The translations under genes and the position numbers were made by a program. Positions 16,955-24,544 of a stretch of DNA of 43,565 nt are shown piece by piece. The notes under the pieces were generated by a model. It was given only the letters and a program-made list of their open reading frames with translations, was not told where the DNA came from and did not search any database. Position 1 is the stretch's first letter; each line of letters opens with the position of its first letter. Source of the DNA: LC029 sp036676475 (lineage in GTDB: Bacteria > Bacillota > Bacilli > Aneurinibacillales > RAOX-1). The DNA is taken from NCBI GenBank assembly GCA_036676475.1, contig JAKFCU010000041.1, forward strand, positions 1-43,565. Reading direction: 5' to 3'.

Positions 16955-18613
16955 CTATTGAAAGCTCCAATTGTGTATATTGTAAAAAGTGGATGCGGGG
17001 TGTTCCGTTGCTCCTTGAAGATTCCTGGGATAAGCTGTTATCTCATTGGCGTAATACAAAAAGGTATAGGGCTGATCATCTGCGATCTTTTTTTGGAACT
17101 GGACTAATAGTTTCTTCCTTTTTTCCTGAACCATTTCTCGGGTGTTTTCTTCCAGTAACCGATCTACTTCAGAATGATGATATGAGCCAAAATTAAGCCC
17201 CTTCTCTATTTCTTTACTATGCCAAATGGCAGTTGGGTCAGGGTCTACCCCTAACGACCAACCTAAGAGAACCGCCTCAAATTTTTTCGTTTCTACATGA
17301 TCATGGATGAAGGCGCTCCACTCCATGAGCCTGGGTTTAACCTCAATTCCTATGTCCGCCCATTGATCTTGCACAATTTGGGAAACCATCTCTCTCATTT
17401 TGTTCCCTTGATTCGTCAAAAGAACGAAAGAGAACTTTTCCCCATTTTTATCCAAGACACCATCTCCATTTGTATCCTCCCACCCAGCTTCTGCTAGAAG
17501 TTGCTTGGCCTTCATAGGGTTGTATTCAAGCTTGGGAACATCGTCACTATATGCCCAACTTAAGGGTGAACCATGGGTATGAGCCACTTGACCTTGGCCT
17601 TCTAGAACAATGTCCACCATGGCTCGTCGGTCTAAGGCATAAGTCAAAGCTTGTCTAACCCGCAGGTCCTGAAACAGTGGGAGCTTCAAATTGTAACCGA
17701 TATAAGTATAGGAAAGAGAAGGGTTAGAGTGGAGCTTAATTTTCCCCTGTTTTTCAAAAAGCTTCCCAATGGCTAAATCGGTAGCAGGAATTGACATCCA
17801 ATCCATCCCGCCGGATTGAAGCTGAATGAGCTGGGCATTCTGATCGGGTACAATACGAAAATAGAGATGTTTGATTTTCGGCTTCCCTTTATAATAGTCA
17901 GCATTGGCATTTAGCTCAATATACTGACCGTCTTCCCATTTCCCAAAACGAAAGGGCCCTGTCCCAATCGGTTGTTTCGTATTAAAGGGGTGCTCAGCAA
18001 GCTTTCCCATAGGAACTTCCCCTAAAAGATGAGCGGGTAAGATCGCATAGGTGCATGTACTAAGAAAAGGAGCATAGGGTTCCTTTAACGTAAAATGGAC
18101 GGTATAGCGGTCAATGGCCTCCATCGATTTAATTTTTTCAAAATCTGAGCCCCTGGGCCCAGTGTAACCCTTTTGCCGAGGAATCTGGTACGAGAAAATC
18201 ACATCCCTAGCCGTTACCTCTACCCCGTCATGAAAACGAATACCTTTTTTTAAATGAAATTGCCAGTTATATCCATCATCAGATACCTTCCAACTTTCCG
18301 CCAGATCCGGAATCGGTTGAAACTTAGGATCATATGTGATTAATCCGTTGTACAGCAAGGCCTCAATCTGACCGCTTGAAGAATCGGCCGAAAAATAAGG
18401 ATTAAATAGAGAAGGAGATCCTATCGTTCCAACGATTAAATGATCTTTTCCTGAATTCCTCTCCAGTTTGGTGACAGCAACAGACAAATGGTTCATTTCC
18501 CAAATCAACAACATCATGCAAAAAAGGAATAAGAAAGCTACTGGCTTAGCCTTATGCATATAATACTTGACCGATACGTATAAAAAAGACAGAAGGGTTC
18601 GAGCTTGTATCAA
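16955..18613 (-). CDS. Extracellular solute-binding protein, family 5 (OppA/DppA type)
   Basis: Ligand-binding component of a peptide-type ABC importer, anchored to the membrane or secreted. The SBP_bac_5 domain covers most of the protein (VGTIGSPSLFNPYFSADSSS, then YNGLITYDP, LAESWKVSDDGYNWQFHLKK). The best start is TTG 18613, nine bases after AAAGGAGG; an in-frame ATG at 18637 lies upstream of that ribosome site. The signal-sequence region is unusual: a 51-bp repeat (18531-18581) is inserted in frame and adds about 17 residues (YVSVKYYMHKAKPVAFL). Without it the N-terminus would read as a continuous hydrophobic stretch (LLSFL joined to FLFCMMLLIW). An ATG inside the repeat could also give a signal-like N-terminus, MHKAKPVAFLFLFCMMLL, but has no ribosome site. 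Confidence 0.88.
   Translation of the reverse strand: MIQARTLLSFLYVSVKYYMHKAKPVAFLFLFCMMLLIWEMNHLSVAVTKLERNSGKDHLIVGTIGSPSLFNPYFSADSSSGQIEALLYNGLITYDPKFQPIPDLAESWKVSDDGYNWQFHLKKGIRFHDGVEVTARDVIFSYQIPRQKGYTGPRGSDFEKIKSMEAIDRYTVHFTLKEPYAPFLSTCTYAILPAHLLGEVPMGKLAEHPFNTKQPIGTGPFRFGKWEDGQYIELNANADYYKGKPKIKHLYFRIVPDQNAQLIQLQSGGMDWMSIPATDLAIGKLFEKQGKIKLHSNPSLSYTYIGYNLKLPLFQDLRVRQALTYALDRRAMVDIVLEGQGQVAHTHGSPLSWAYSDDVPKLEYNPMKAKQLLAEAGWEDTNGDGVLDKNGEKFSFVLLTNQGNKMREMVSQIVQDQWADIGIEVKPRLMEWSAFIHDHVETKKFEAVLLGWSLGVDPDPTAIWHSKEIEKGLNFGSYHHSEVDRLLEENTREMVQEKRKKLLVQFQKKIADDQPYTFLYYANEITAYPRNLQGATEHPASTFYNIHNWSFQ
18531..18581 (+). repeat. 51-bp interspersed repeat inside the oppA-like signal sequence
   Basis: AAGAAAGCTACTGGCTTAGC, CTTATGCATATAATACTT, GACCGATACGTAT. 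Because 51 is a multiple of three and this frame has no stop, the host gene stays open. Confidence 0.88.
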
Positions 18614-18647
18614 TATGATCAACCTCCTTTTTCCCATTCTGCCCTAT

Positions 18648-18681
18648 ATAAAAAATAAAAAACTGACCATAGAGGTCAGTT
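18648..18681 (-). terminator. Rho-independent terminator after the 34-residue peptide gene
   Basis: Minus-strand arms AACTGACC and GGTCAGTT with a five-base loop and a long T-rich tract. It abuts the stop codon of the small gene and precedes the oppA-like gene. Confidence 0.85.
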
Positions 18682-18786
18682 TTAGTTTGTTCTCTTTCTA
18701 CCTTTTACGAACATCATAGTAAGTAAAACCATGGGAATTGCCATTGAAGCAATTAAACCGAACATTGTGATAGAATAAGCATCCAT
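18682..18786 (-). CDS. Putative 34-residue single-pass membrane peptide
   Basis: Starts at ATG 18786, nine bases after an AGGAGGAGG ribosome site. The sequence begins MDAYSITMFGLIASMAIPMV and continues LLTMMFVKGRKRTN: one hydrophobic helix with a strongly basic tail, which predicts an N-out/C-in orientation. A terminator follows the stop codon at once, so it looks like a genuine monocistronic mini-gene. The frame stays open upstream to 18942, but that part has no better start. I do not recognise a family. Confidence 0.6.
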   Translation of the reverse strand: MDAYSITMFGLIASMAIPMVLLTMMFVKGRKRTN

Positions 18787-18902
18787 TAGAAATTGCCTCC
18801 TCCTATTAACAACTTTAATTTGATTAAAACATAGGTAAGCAACAAAAGTATATACGTACAATGGTATTTTTGTCGATCTGTCACAAATTAGATAGAATTT
18901 GA

Positions 18903-19283
18903 CTACAATTTGGAGGAAGCTTTCTTTCTCAGGGAATACCATGTAACAACGAGCATAGCAGCCGAAGCCCCTATGACATCGTTGAGAATATCTATCGGAT
19001 CAGGTGACCGGCTCGGGACGAAAGATTGATGCCACTCATCGGTTAAGCCATATAAAAGGGACAATCCAACCGCAATCAAACGAACATCTAACTTCCTTCT
19101 CCCTGTTTTGGTTTGTAAAGCCCAATAGAATAATAGGGATAAAATAAAGTAGGCAATTAAATGACCAAAATTAAAAGAATCTAAAAAGGGAAACATCCCC
19201 TGTAAATCGCTGCCTGTTCGAGATGAAAGATAGAAGATTACAGCCATCCATACTATGGATGGAACCCATCTTAGAAATAACAT
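18903..19283 (-). CDS. VanZ-like family membrane protein
   Basis: Small membrane protein of 126 residues with the VanZ-like signature: an N-terminal hydrophobic segment (PSIVWMAVIFYLSS), GHLIAYFILSLLFYWAL, and the conserved LTDEWHQSFVPSRSPDPIDIL followed by a last helix (NDVIGASAAML). VanZ of Tn1546 gives low-level teicoplanin resistance; most chromosomal homologues have no known function. The start is ATG 19283 after GAGGGGG; an in-frame ATG at 19310 lies upstream of that ribosome site. The ribosome site forms the 3' arm of a terminator-like hairpin (see 19284-19328). Confidence 0.85.
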   Translation of the reverse strand: MLFLRWVPSIVWMAVIFYLSSRTGSDLQGMFPFLDSFNFGHLIAYFILSLLFYWALQTKTGRRKLDVRLIAVGLSLLYGLTDEWHQSFVPSRSPDPIDILNDVIGASAAMLVVTWYSLRKKASSKL

Positions 19284-19328
19284 AAAAAAGACCCCCTCGT
19301 TCCCATCCATTTTACACGAAGAAGGTCT
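19284..19328 (-). terminator. Terminator-like hairpin that overlaps the VanZ ribosome site
   Basis: Minus-strand outer arms AGACC (19328-19324) and GGTCT (19293-19289 region) enclose an inner stem TTCTTCGT/ACGAGGG, and TTTTTT follows directly before the VanZ ATG. The GAGGGGG ribosome site is in the 3' arm. It may terminate the upstream zinc-ribbon transcript and also hide the VanZ ribosome site. Confidence 0.55.
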
Positions 19329-19341
19329 GTTCTTCTACTCA

Positions 19342-19575
19342 CTAATATTTTGCGTTAACCCGTTCACATTTTGGACAAGTGGCAATTCTACCCATCAAGC
19401 CATTTTCATCTTCTACTCTATACCCTTTTAAAACTTCAGATTCACAATATAAACATTCAGAACGGAAATCCATATCATAGCTTGCCTTCCAGGCATAAGG
19501 TTTGAAGGTTTGACCAACACCAATAGAGAAAATGGGGTTCATGTCTTCGTTTGTGATCCAATTTGCGTGTTCCAT
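19342..19575 (-). CDS. Small zinc-ribbon-like protein of unknown function
   Basis: A 77-residue cytoplasmic protein with two CxxC pairs (CLYCESE and CPKCERVNAKY) about 24 residues apart, the pattern of a zinc ribbon. The N-terminal half (MEHANWITNEDMNPIFSIGV) has no motif I recognise. The ATG at 19575 follows AAGGAGGCTTGAGCT. It lies upstream of the VanZ-like gene on the same strand and is probably cotranscribed in part. Zinc binding is inferred from the cysteines alone. Confidence 0.75.
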   Translation of the reverse strand: MEHANWITNEDMNPIFSIGVGQTFKPYAWKASYDMDFRSECLYCESEVLKGYRVEDENGLMGRIATCPKCERVNAKY

Positions 19576-19743
19576 AGCTCAAGCCTCCTTCATATCTTCT
19601 TTATATTATTTCCAGGAACGAACAAAACCAAACAAATTTTCAAAAAATATTTACAATAATACCAAAAGTCCAGGATTTTGAAACTCAATTCAGAATGCAA
19701 TATACTTATAGAATAAGAAAAGTTTTGTTTGGAGGTATGATTG

Positions 19744-20859
19744 ATGATAGATGCTCGTTTAGAAAAGTTAGCTGATGTCCTTGTCAATTATTCAACTAAA
19801 GTTCAAACAGGAGAAAACGTTCTAATTGAGGCATTTGGTATTGATAATGCATTAATTAAGGCCATTATTCGTTTAGTGCATATTGCAGGCGGACATCCTT
19901 TTGTTAATATCCGTGACCACCAGATTACAAGAGAACTGCTAATGAATGCTTCCGAAGAACAGATTCAAACATGGGCTGAATACGATGCAAAGCAAATGGA
20001 AATGATGCAAGCCTATATCGGCATTCGCGGTGGACACAACATCTATGAAACTTCTGATATCCCTGAAGAAAAAATGAAGCTTTACAATAAAATATACAAT
20101 CACCATGTACACTCTACCCTTCGGGTTAAGAAGACAAAATGGGTGGTATTAAGGTATCCAAATCCCTCTATGGCTCAGCTTTCAAAAATGAGCAGTGAAG
20201 CGTTTGAGGATTTCTATTTTAATGTATGTACGATGGACTATCGGAAGATGTCCAAAGCGATGGATCCCTTAGTGGAACTAATGAATCGAACAGATCAAGT
20301 AAGAATAACAGGTAAAGATACTGATTTAACCTTTTCCATTAAGGACATACCCGCGATAAAGTGTGACGGACAGTTAAATATCCCAGATGGTGAAGTTTAT
20401 ACGGCCCCTGTACGAGAATCTGTGAATGGAGTAATTTCTTATAACACTCCAAGCCCTTATAACGGTTTTGTTTTTGAAAATGTAAAATTACGTTTTGAAA
20501 ACGGGAAAATTATCGAAGCTACAGCAAATGACAGCGACCGTATTAATAAAATCTTCAATACCGATGAAGGAGCCAGGTATGTAGGAGAATTCGCTATTGG
20601 GGTCAATCCGTATATTGGCAAAGAATTCGGCGATATTCTTTTTGACGAGAAGATTTTCGGAAGTATTCATTTTACCCCTGGTCAATGTTATGACGAAGCT
20701 TACAATGGCAACCAATCAGCCATCCATTGGGATATGGTGTTAATCCAGCGCCCCGAATACGGCGGAGGAGAAATTTGGTTTGATGGAAAACTCATTCGTA
20801 AAGATGGACGATTTGTCCTTCCTGAACTTGAGTCGTTAAACCCCGAAAATCTCAAGTAA
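19744..20859 (+). CDS. ampS: Aminopeptidase, peptidase family M29 (AmpS type)
   Basis: Metallo-aminopeptidase of 371 residues that removes N-terminal amino acids from peptides in the cytoplasm. It matches the M29 family in length. The metal-binding set is visible: Glu in APVRESVNGVISYN, Glu in YVGEFAIGVNPYI, and the cluster SIHFTPGQCYDEAYNG with AIHWDMV (His, Tyr, His, Asp). ATG 19744 lies eight bases after GGAGG; the TTG three bases earlier is a weaker option. The stop codon TAA is formed by a T of the gene and the first two bases of a 51-bp repeat copy. Confidence 0.92.
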   Translation: MIDARLEKLADVLVNYSTKVQTGENVLIEAFGIDNALIKAIIRLVHIAGGHPFVNIRDHQITRELLMNASEEQIQTWAEYDAKQMEMMQAYIGIRGGHNIYETSDIPEEKMKLYNKIYNHHVHSTLRVKKTKWVVLRYPNPSMAQLSKMSSEAFEDFYFNVCTMDYRKMSKAMDPLVELMNRTDQVRITGKDTDLTFSIKDIPAIKCDGQLNIPDGEVYTAPVRESVNGVISYNTPSPYNGFVFENVKLRFENGKIIEATANDSDRINKIFNTDEGARYVGEFAIGVNPYIGKEFGDILFDEKIFGSIHFTPGQCYDEAYNGNQSAIHWDMVLIQRPEYGGGEIWFDGKLIRKDGRFVLPELESLNPENLK

Positions 20860-20908
20860 GAAAGCTACTGGCGTAGCCCTATGCATATAATACTTTCCGA
20901 TAAGTAAA
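20858..20908 (+). repeat. 51-bp interspersed repeat overlapping the ampS stop
   Basis: AAGAAAGCTACTGGCGTAGC, CCTATGCATATAATACTT, TCCGATAAGTAAA. Its first two bases are part of the ampS stop codon. Confidence 0.87.
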
Positions 20909-20915
20909 AAATTTC

Positions 20916-20944
20916 TTGACATTTTTCAATCACCTTAATATAAT
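20916..20944 (+). promoter_or_regulatory. Consensus SigA promoter of the TerC gene
   Basis: Perfect TTGACA (20916-20921), 17-base spacer and perfect TATAAT (20939-20944), directly upstream of the riboswitch. Confidence 0.9.
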
Positions 20945-20959
20945 TTAATCAACATAAGA

Positions 20960-21098
20960 GCAATACCAAAGGGGAGTAGCTGTCAGGGCAACCTGATTCA
21001 AAGTCGTCAATTCGAAGATCTTGTATCTTCCGGCTTTGTTGGTACATAATTTTGTACTTAGCAAGACCTTTGCCACATTGGGCAAAGGTCTTTTTTAT
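20960..21098 (+). promoter_or_regulatory. yybP-ykoY manganese riboswitch with terminator
   Basis: The aptamer has the conserved core AAAGGGGAGTAGCTG (20968-20982) and closes with the pairing TACCAAAG/CTTTGTTGGTA (about 20963-21043). A terminator with arms GACCTTTGCC and GGGCAAAGGTC plus TTTTTT lies at 21064-21098, ahead of the TerC-family gene. Members of this riboswitch class bind Mn2+ and turn on manganese efflux or TerC-type genes. Confidence 0.88.
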
Positions 21099-21134
21099 TT
21101 GCCCAATGACAAAATGGAAAAGGGGATGATCACA

Positions 21135-21836
21135 TTGTTGTTGGAAGCAGAGTTTTGGACTAGTTTATTGACAATTATCATGATTGATCTTGTATTGGCT
21201 GGGGATAATGCAGTCGTCATCGCTTTAGCCAGCAGAAGTTTACCCCTCGAACAAAGGAATAAAGCCATTATGTGGGGAACATTTGGTGCGGTCATCATTC
21301 GAATTCTTATGACACTTGTCGCTGTATGGCTATTAAAAATTCCTCTATTGCAAGCCATTGGTGGACTTCTCCTCATTTATGTGGCCATCAAGTTGCTCAA
21401 AAATGAGGGAGAATCAGAAAACATTAAGTCGGGAACAAGCCTGATGCAAGCGATTCAAACGATTATCATTGCTGACGTGATCATGGGAGTGGACAATGTG
21501 TTGGCGATTGCAGGAGCCTCTCATGGAAATATGCTTCTCGTCGTCCTAGGTTTGGCCATCAGTGTTCCGATTGTGGTTTGGGGAAGCAAATGGATCACAG
21601 CCTGGATGAATCGCTTTCCGATCATCATCTATATTGGTGCGGGAATCCTCGCTTATACTGCCGGATCAATGATGGTTCATGATAAAATCATTCAAGAACA
21701 TATCATCTCCATGGCCTCATGGTTATCCTGGGTGATTCCGTTATTGACAATTGGTATCGTCCTGCTCTCCGGAAAATTATTATCCAAAGCAAACAAAACG
21801 GATTTATCGGAAAACAAGAGTTCAGAAGCGGTATAA
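21135..21836 (+). CDS. TerC-family integral membrane protein (YkoY/YceF type)
   Basis: Polytopic membrane protein of about 234 residues with the TerC signature LVLAGDNAVVIALASRSLP near the N-terminus and the second conserved acidic motif ADVIMGVDNVLAIAGASHGN. These two Asp-Asn motifs lie in membrane helices and are thought to handle a metal. With the Mn2+ riboswitch upstream, a role in manganese export or metalation of secreted proteins is likely. Start choice is difficult: TTG 21135 is nine bases after AAAAGGGG, while the in-frame ATGs at 21114 and 21126 precede or overlap that ribosome site. A terminator follows. Confidence 0.9.
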   Translation: MLLEAEFWTSLLTIIMIDLVLAGDNAVVIALASRSLPLEQRNKAIMWGTFGAVIIRILMTLVAVWLLKIPLLQAIGGLLLIYVAIKLLKNEGESENIKSGTSLMQAIQTIIIADVIMGVDNVLAIAGASHGNMLLVVLGLAISVPIVVWGSKWITAWMNRFPIIIYIGAGILAYTAGSMMVHDKIIQEHIISMASWLSWVIPLLTIGIVLLSGKLLSKANKTDLSENKSSEAV

Positions 21837-21854
21837 AAAAGTTATCTACAAACA

Positions 21855-21890
21855 AAAAACACGGGCCAATCAGGCTCGTGTTTTTTGTTT
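21855..21890 (+). terminator. Rho-independent terminator of the TerC gene
   Basis: Arms AAAACACGGGCC and GGCTCGTGTTTT with a short loop and a T-run. Confidence 0.88.
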
Positions 21891-21953
21891 ATTCTGGATT
21901 TTATCTATCTCTTATTACCCTATAAACTAGTATAGGGCTTTTCTTATATATAT

Positions 21954-22286
21954 TTATTGTTGTAGATATGTCTGTTGATATTGAGGCTGATTAAATGCTT
22001 GAGTAGCACCTAAAGTTTGTATTTGTTGACTTACTTGGCTACAAAATTGGTTAATCTGTTGAATTTGTTGAGCAATTTGAGTTTGAGTTTGAATAATGTT
22101 TTGCAATTGTTGAGCTGTTTGTTGCTCTACTTGCCATAATCTTTGTAATTGAGTTGCATTGGATTGTTCCGTTTGAGCGATTTGTCGTAATTGGTTTGTT
22201 GTTTGATTTTCCGCTTGAGACACTTGTTGGCATGTGCTTGAAATCTGAGATAATTGTTGTTGAATGCTTGATTGATACATAATCAT
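21954..22286 (-). CDS. Glutamine-rich coiled-coil protein, possible spore protein
   Basis: A 110-residue protein, nearly all of it Gln-rich helix with a repeating pattern of about 14-15 residues: NQLRQIAQTEQ, TQLQRLWQVEQQ, QQLQNIIQTQTQ, QQIQQINQFCSQ. The regular spacing of Leu/Ile between Gln suggests a coiled coil. There is no signal peptide or charged catalytic motif. GGAGGG precedes two candidate ATGs (22286 and 22280). Upstream is a SigK/SigE-like promoter. I do not recognise the family; a structural role in the spore coat or mother cell is an inference from composition and promoter. Confidence 0.75.
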   Translation of the reverse strand: MIMYQSSIQQQLSQISSTCQQVSQAENQTTNQLRQIAQTEQSNATQLQRLWQVEQQTAQQLQNIIQTQTQIAQQIQQINQFCSQVSQQIQTLGATQAFNQPQYQQTYLQQ

Positions 22287-22325
22287 AAACCCTCCTAATT
22301 AGTTATAGTGTGATGAACACAAGGG

Positions 22326-22351
22326 ATATTATGGCAGTATTGTCAAAAAGT
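22326..22351 (-). promoter_or_regulatory. Possible SigK/SigE promoter of the Gln-rich gene
   Basis: Minus strand AC (22351-22350), 16 bases, then CATAATAT (22333-22326), which fits the SigK form AC-N16/17-CATANNNTA and, with ATA in place of AC, the SigE form. The motif is short, so chance occurrence is possible. Confidence 0.4.
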
Positions 22352-22396
22352 TATTCTAGAATTACCCATTTTTCTTATCTTGAACCGTCATTTCGA

Positions 22397-23650
22397 CTAT
22401 TCATCTAGCCTCATCCAATTTTTATAGTCATGAATCGCAATTCCACCATAACTTGCGTAACGAGAAAATTCTTCCTTTGCTTTCTCCAATTCCTTCTCCA
22501 TGGCATCCGTGCCTAACGAAAAAAATGTGGTCTTTGCGCCTTCCGAGCTTTTTGCGGTATCGACGGCAACGATCACTTGCTTATTGAGGTCAGATCCTTC
22601 CCCTATAATGGGCATTGCGTTTTGAACCAATCCATCCTTCCCTAAAGCAAAATTTCGATAATCCATGATTACAAGGCAATCAAACTTTTCCAGTAGCCAA
22701 GCGCTTAAGCTACCATCGGAATGGGGAATCTTGACTTTATACAGCCAAAAAGGAACATCGATGGTGATTTTAAGTCCACTCGCATTGATTTCCTTGTGAA
22801 TGAATCGCATGTTCTCCATCCAACCATCTATTAGCATATTTTGCTGTGTCTTCCATTCCTTTAAGATATAAGGTTCAATATCCAAGTGCAAACCTTTAAA
22901 TCTTTCATCCGGTCCAACCGATGTGTTGTATTTCTTCACCCATTCAATAAATTTTTTGATTTGGTCCTGATGATCAGGATAAGCCCATTGAGGGCGACCG
23001 GCAAGGGCTTCTACTTTGATTCCTTGTGCATTTGCCTTTCGGACAAAATTTTGATAAACCTTGGGTGCCATATCCCGATTAATATGAAGATAAATTGAAG
23101 TCAAATCGTTACGGGCTGCAAATCTTAAAATGTCATCCTGCTCCGTTTGGATGATTTTCGCTTCCCAAATCCACGTACCTTTTGTACGGTTGGGAGCAGG
23201 AATCGCTTCCGCATGGCCTAAAGTGGTCACAACAATCTGATTCTGTTGCTCGATCCAATCGACCTGTGCTTCAAACATTTCGCTGATGAATCGCAGCGGA
23301 ACCATCGTGCGGCCGTTCTTAATCACAGCCGGTGCATCAAAACTTACATTTATTCCGTTCACTTGTGCATGGTTTTGGCCAATCGTTAAGATGATCGTTT
23401 GGTCTTGATAGGTGAACGTAACTTGTTTTAGTGGCGCATTCCACTCTACATTGGCACCTAGTTGTTCGGTGACGAATTTGGCAGGTACCATCGTGCGGTT
23501 GGACCCATCATCGACATACGGCTGCACATCCGGAAAGGATACATCCTCCCCATTGAGAATAATTTGGAGAGGGGACATAGAGAGAGCGGGTGTGATGATG
23601 GCAAGGCTCAAGGGTATTGATAACGTACAAACGAATGGTGATTTCTTCAT
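22397..23650 (-). CDS. Secreted protein: copper-amine-oxidase-N-like module plus GH18-like barrel
   Basis: Exported 417-residue protein. A signal peptide (MKKSPFVCTLSIPLSLAII, then cleavage near ALS) leads to a copper amine oxidase N-terminal-type module (about residues 30-140; it contains the repeated pattern NRTMVPAKFVTEQLGA and GRTMVPLRFISEMFEA), a common cell-surface stalk in Firmicutes. The C-terminal 250 residues are a TIM-barrel glycosidase-like domain with LHLDIEPY (Asp-x-Glu, as in GH18-like enzymes), ITIDVPFW and LVIMDYR. This barrel is clearly paralogous to the protein at 25333-26256. ATG 23650 follows AAGGAGAAATT. Last gene of the exopolysaccharide locus; a role in trimming or binding the polymer is inferred. 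Confidence 0.82.
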   Translation of the reverse strand: MKKSPFVCTLSIPLSLAIITPALSMSPLQIILNGEDVSFPDVQPYVDDGSNRTMVPAKFVTEQLGANVEWNAPLKQVTFTYQDQTIILTIGQNHAQVNGINVSFDAPAVIKNGRTMVPLRFISEMFEAQVDWIEQQNQIVVTTLGHAEAIPAPNRTKGTWIWEAKIIQTEQDDILRFAARNDLTSIYLHINRDMAPKVYQNFVRKANAQGIKVEALAGRPQWAYPDHQDQIKKFIEWVKKYNTSVGPDERFKGLHLDIEPYILKEWKTQQNMLIDGWMENMRFIHKEINASGLKITIDVPFWLYKVKIPHSDGSLSAWLLEKFDCLVIMDYRNFALGKDGLVQNAMPIIGEGSDLNKQVIVAVDTAKSSEGAKTTFFSLGTDAMEKELEKAKEEFSRYASYGGIAIHDYKNWMRLDE

Positions 23651-23670
23651 AATTTCTCCTTCAAACCTAC

Positions 23671-24543
23671 TTACCAAGATGATAACTGTGTTCGTTTCCA
23701 CGTATTGGGAGCTACGCAAATATAGACATAATTCTGATCCCACCCGATTTCCCCTGGATTTCCTGGTGCTGTTGCAGACGCTGGGGTGTATGATTTACGG
23801 ATTCTGATACCGCTATCGTTGATGTCCATCTTTTTCGTCGGGTCTGTTGCCCCGATCCCCACGTTTCCATTGCTCCGTTGAATAAACAAGGGGGTGTCAA
23901 GCGCTTCTCCATTGTCGGAATACCTGACGATCCCGAAGTTCGAACCGGAATTCCCTCCTGTCTCCGATGTGCTATCCGCACGCACTTTCCAGCGTGGCGT
24001 CGTTTCGTTTTCTGGGCCTGACCGAGTCGCCAATTCCAAATCTTTATGGGCAGACTTAGAACCTGCTATCCTTAATAAACCATCCATTACATTGAAATTG
24101 GAACTATGCGTTCTAATTTCAGCCACGTCCGTGTCGAAAGGAACCTCGAGCCGAGTAAACAGCTGTCCCGCATTTTTCCCTGTGGGCGACATCGTGGTTT
24201 CGATAGAAATATGATTATGATCATGCTGTTCCGGATTATTTGCCTTTGCATGAGAGATAATAGCCGTCTTGTCAGCCCCTTTCTCATCAGCCCACACTAA
24301 GGCTGGTTTGGCTTGCGGATCCGTCCATTGAAGCCGGATGAGATCAGATAGATGCCCTTGTTCATGAATCCATTGCTGATCCGTGGAAAGATGTAATCGT
24401 TCGTTGTGTGGCACCTTGATTCCGCCCCCAGGCAATTCGGACTCCGTGAAATTTATAGCATTTGCACCTCCAGCCCCATAAGCACAACCTCCTAGAACAG
24501 CTATGGCTCCTAAAATGACTGAAATGATTTTTAGAAACTTCAT
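23671..24543 (-). CDS. Putative lipoprotein with tail-fibre-like C-terminus
   Basis: Protein of 290 residues starting at ATG 24543 after GGAGAGGAAGTT. The N-terminus MKFLKIISVILGAIAVLGGC ends in a lipobox-like LGGC, so lipid attachment is predicted. The middle (about residues 30-200) is a beta-rich region without a family I recognise. The C-terminus contains GNVGIGATDPTKKMDINDSG, the pattern seen before the end of phage tail fibres and trimeric adhesin-like proteins, and closes with a short Trp/Tyr-rich tail. It lies two bases after the GlmU-like gene and 20 bases before the GH18-like gene, so it belongs to the same transcript. It could bind the polysaccharide at the cell surface. Confidence 0.72.
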   Translation of the reverse strand: MKFLKIISVILGAIAVLGGCAYGAGGANAINFTESELPGGGIKVPHNERLHLSTDQQWIHEQGHLSDLIRLQWTDPQAKPALVWADEKGADKTAIISHAKANNPEQHDHNHISIETTMSPTGKNAGQLFTRLEVPFDTDVAEIRTHSSNFNVMDGLLRIAGSKSAHKDLELATRSGPENETTPRWKVRADSTSETGGNSGSNFGIVRYSDNGEALDTPLFIQRSNGNVGIGATDPTKKMDINDSGIRIRKSYTPASATAPGNPGEIGWDQNYVYICVAPNTWKRTQLSSW

Positions 24544-24544
24544 T

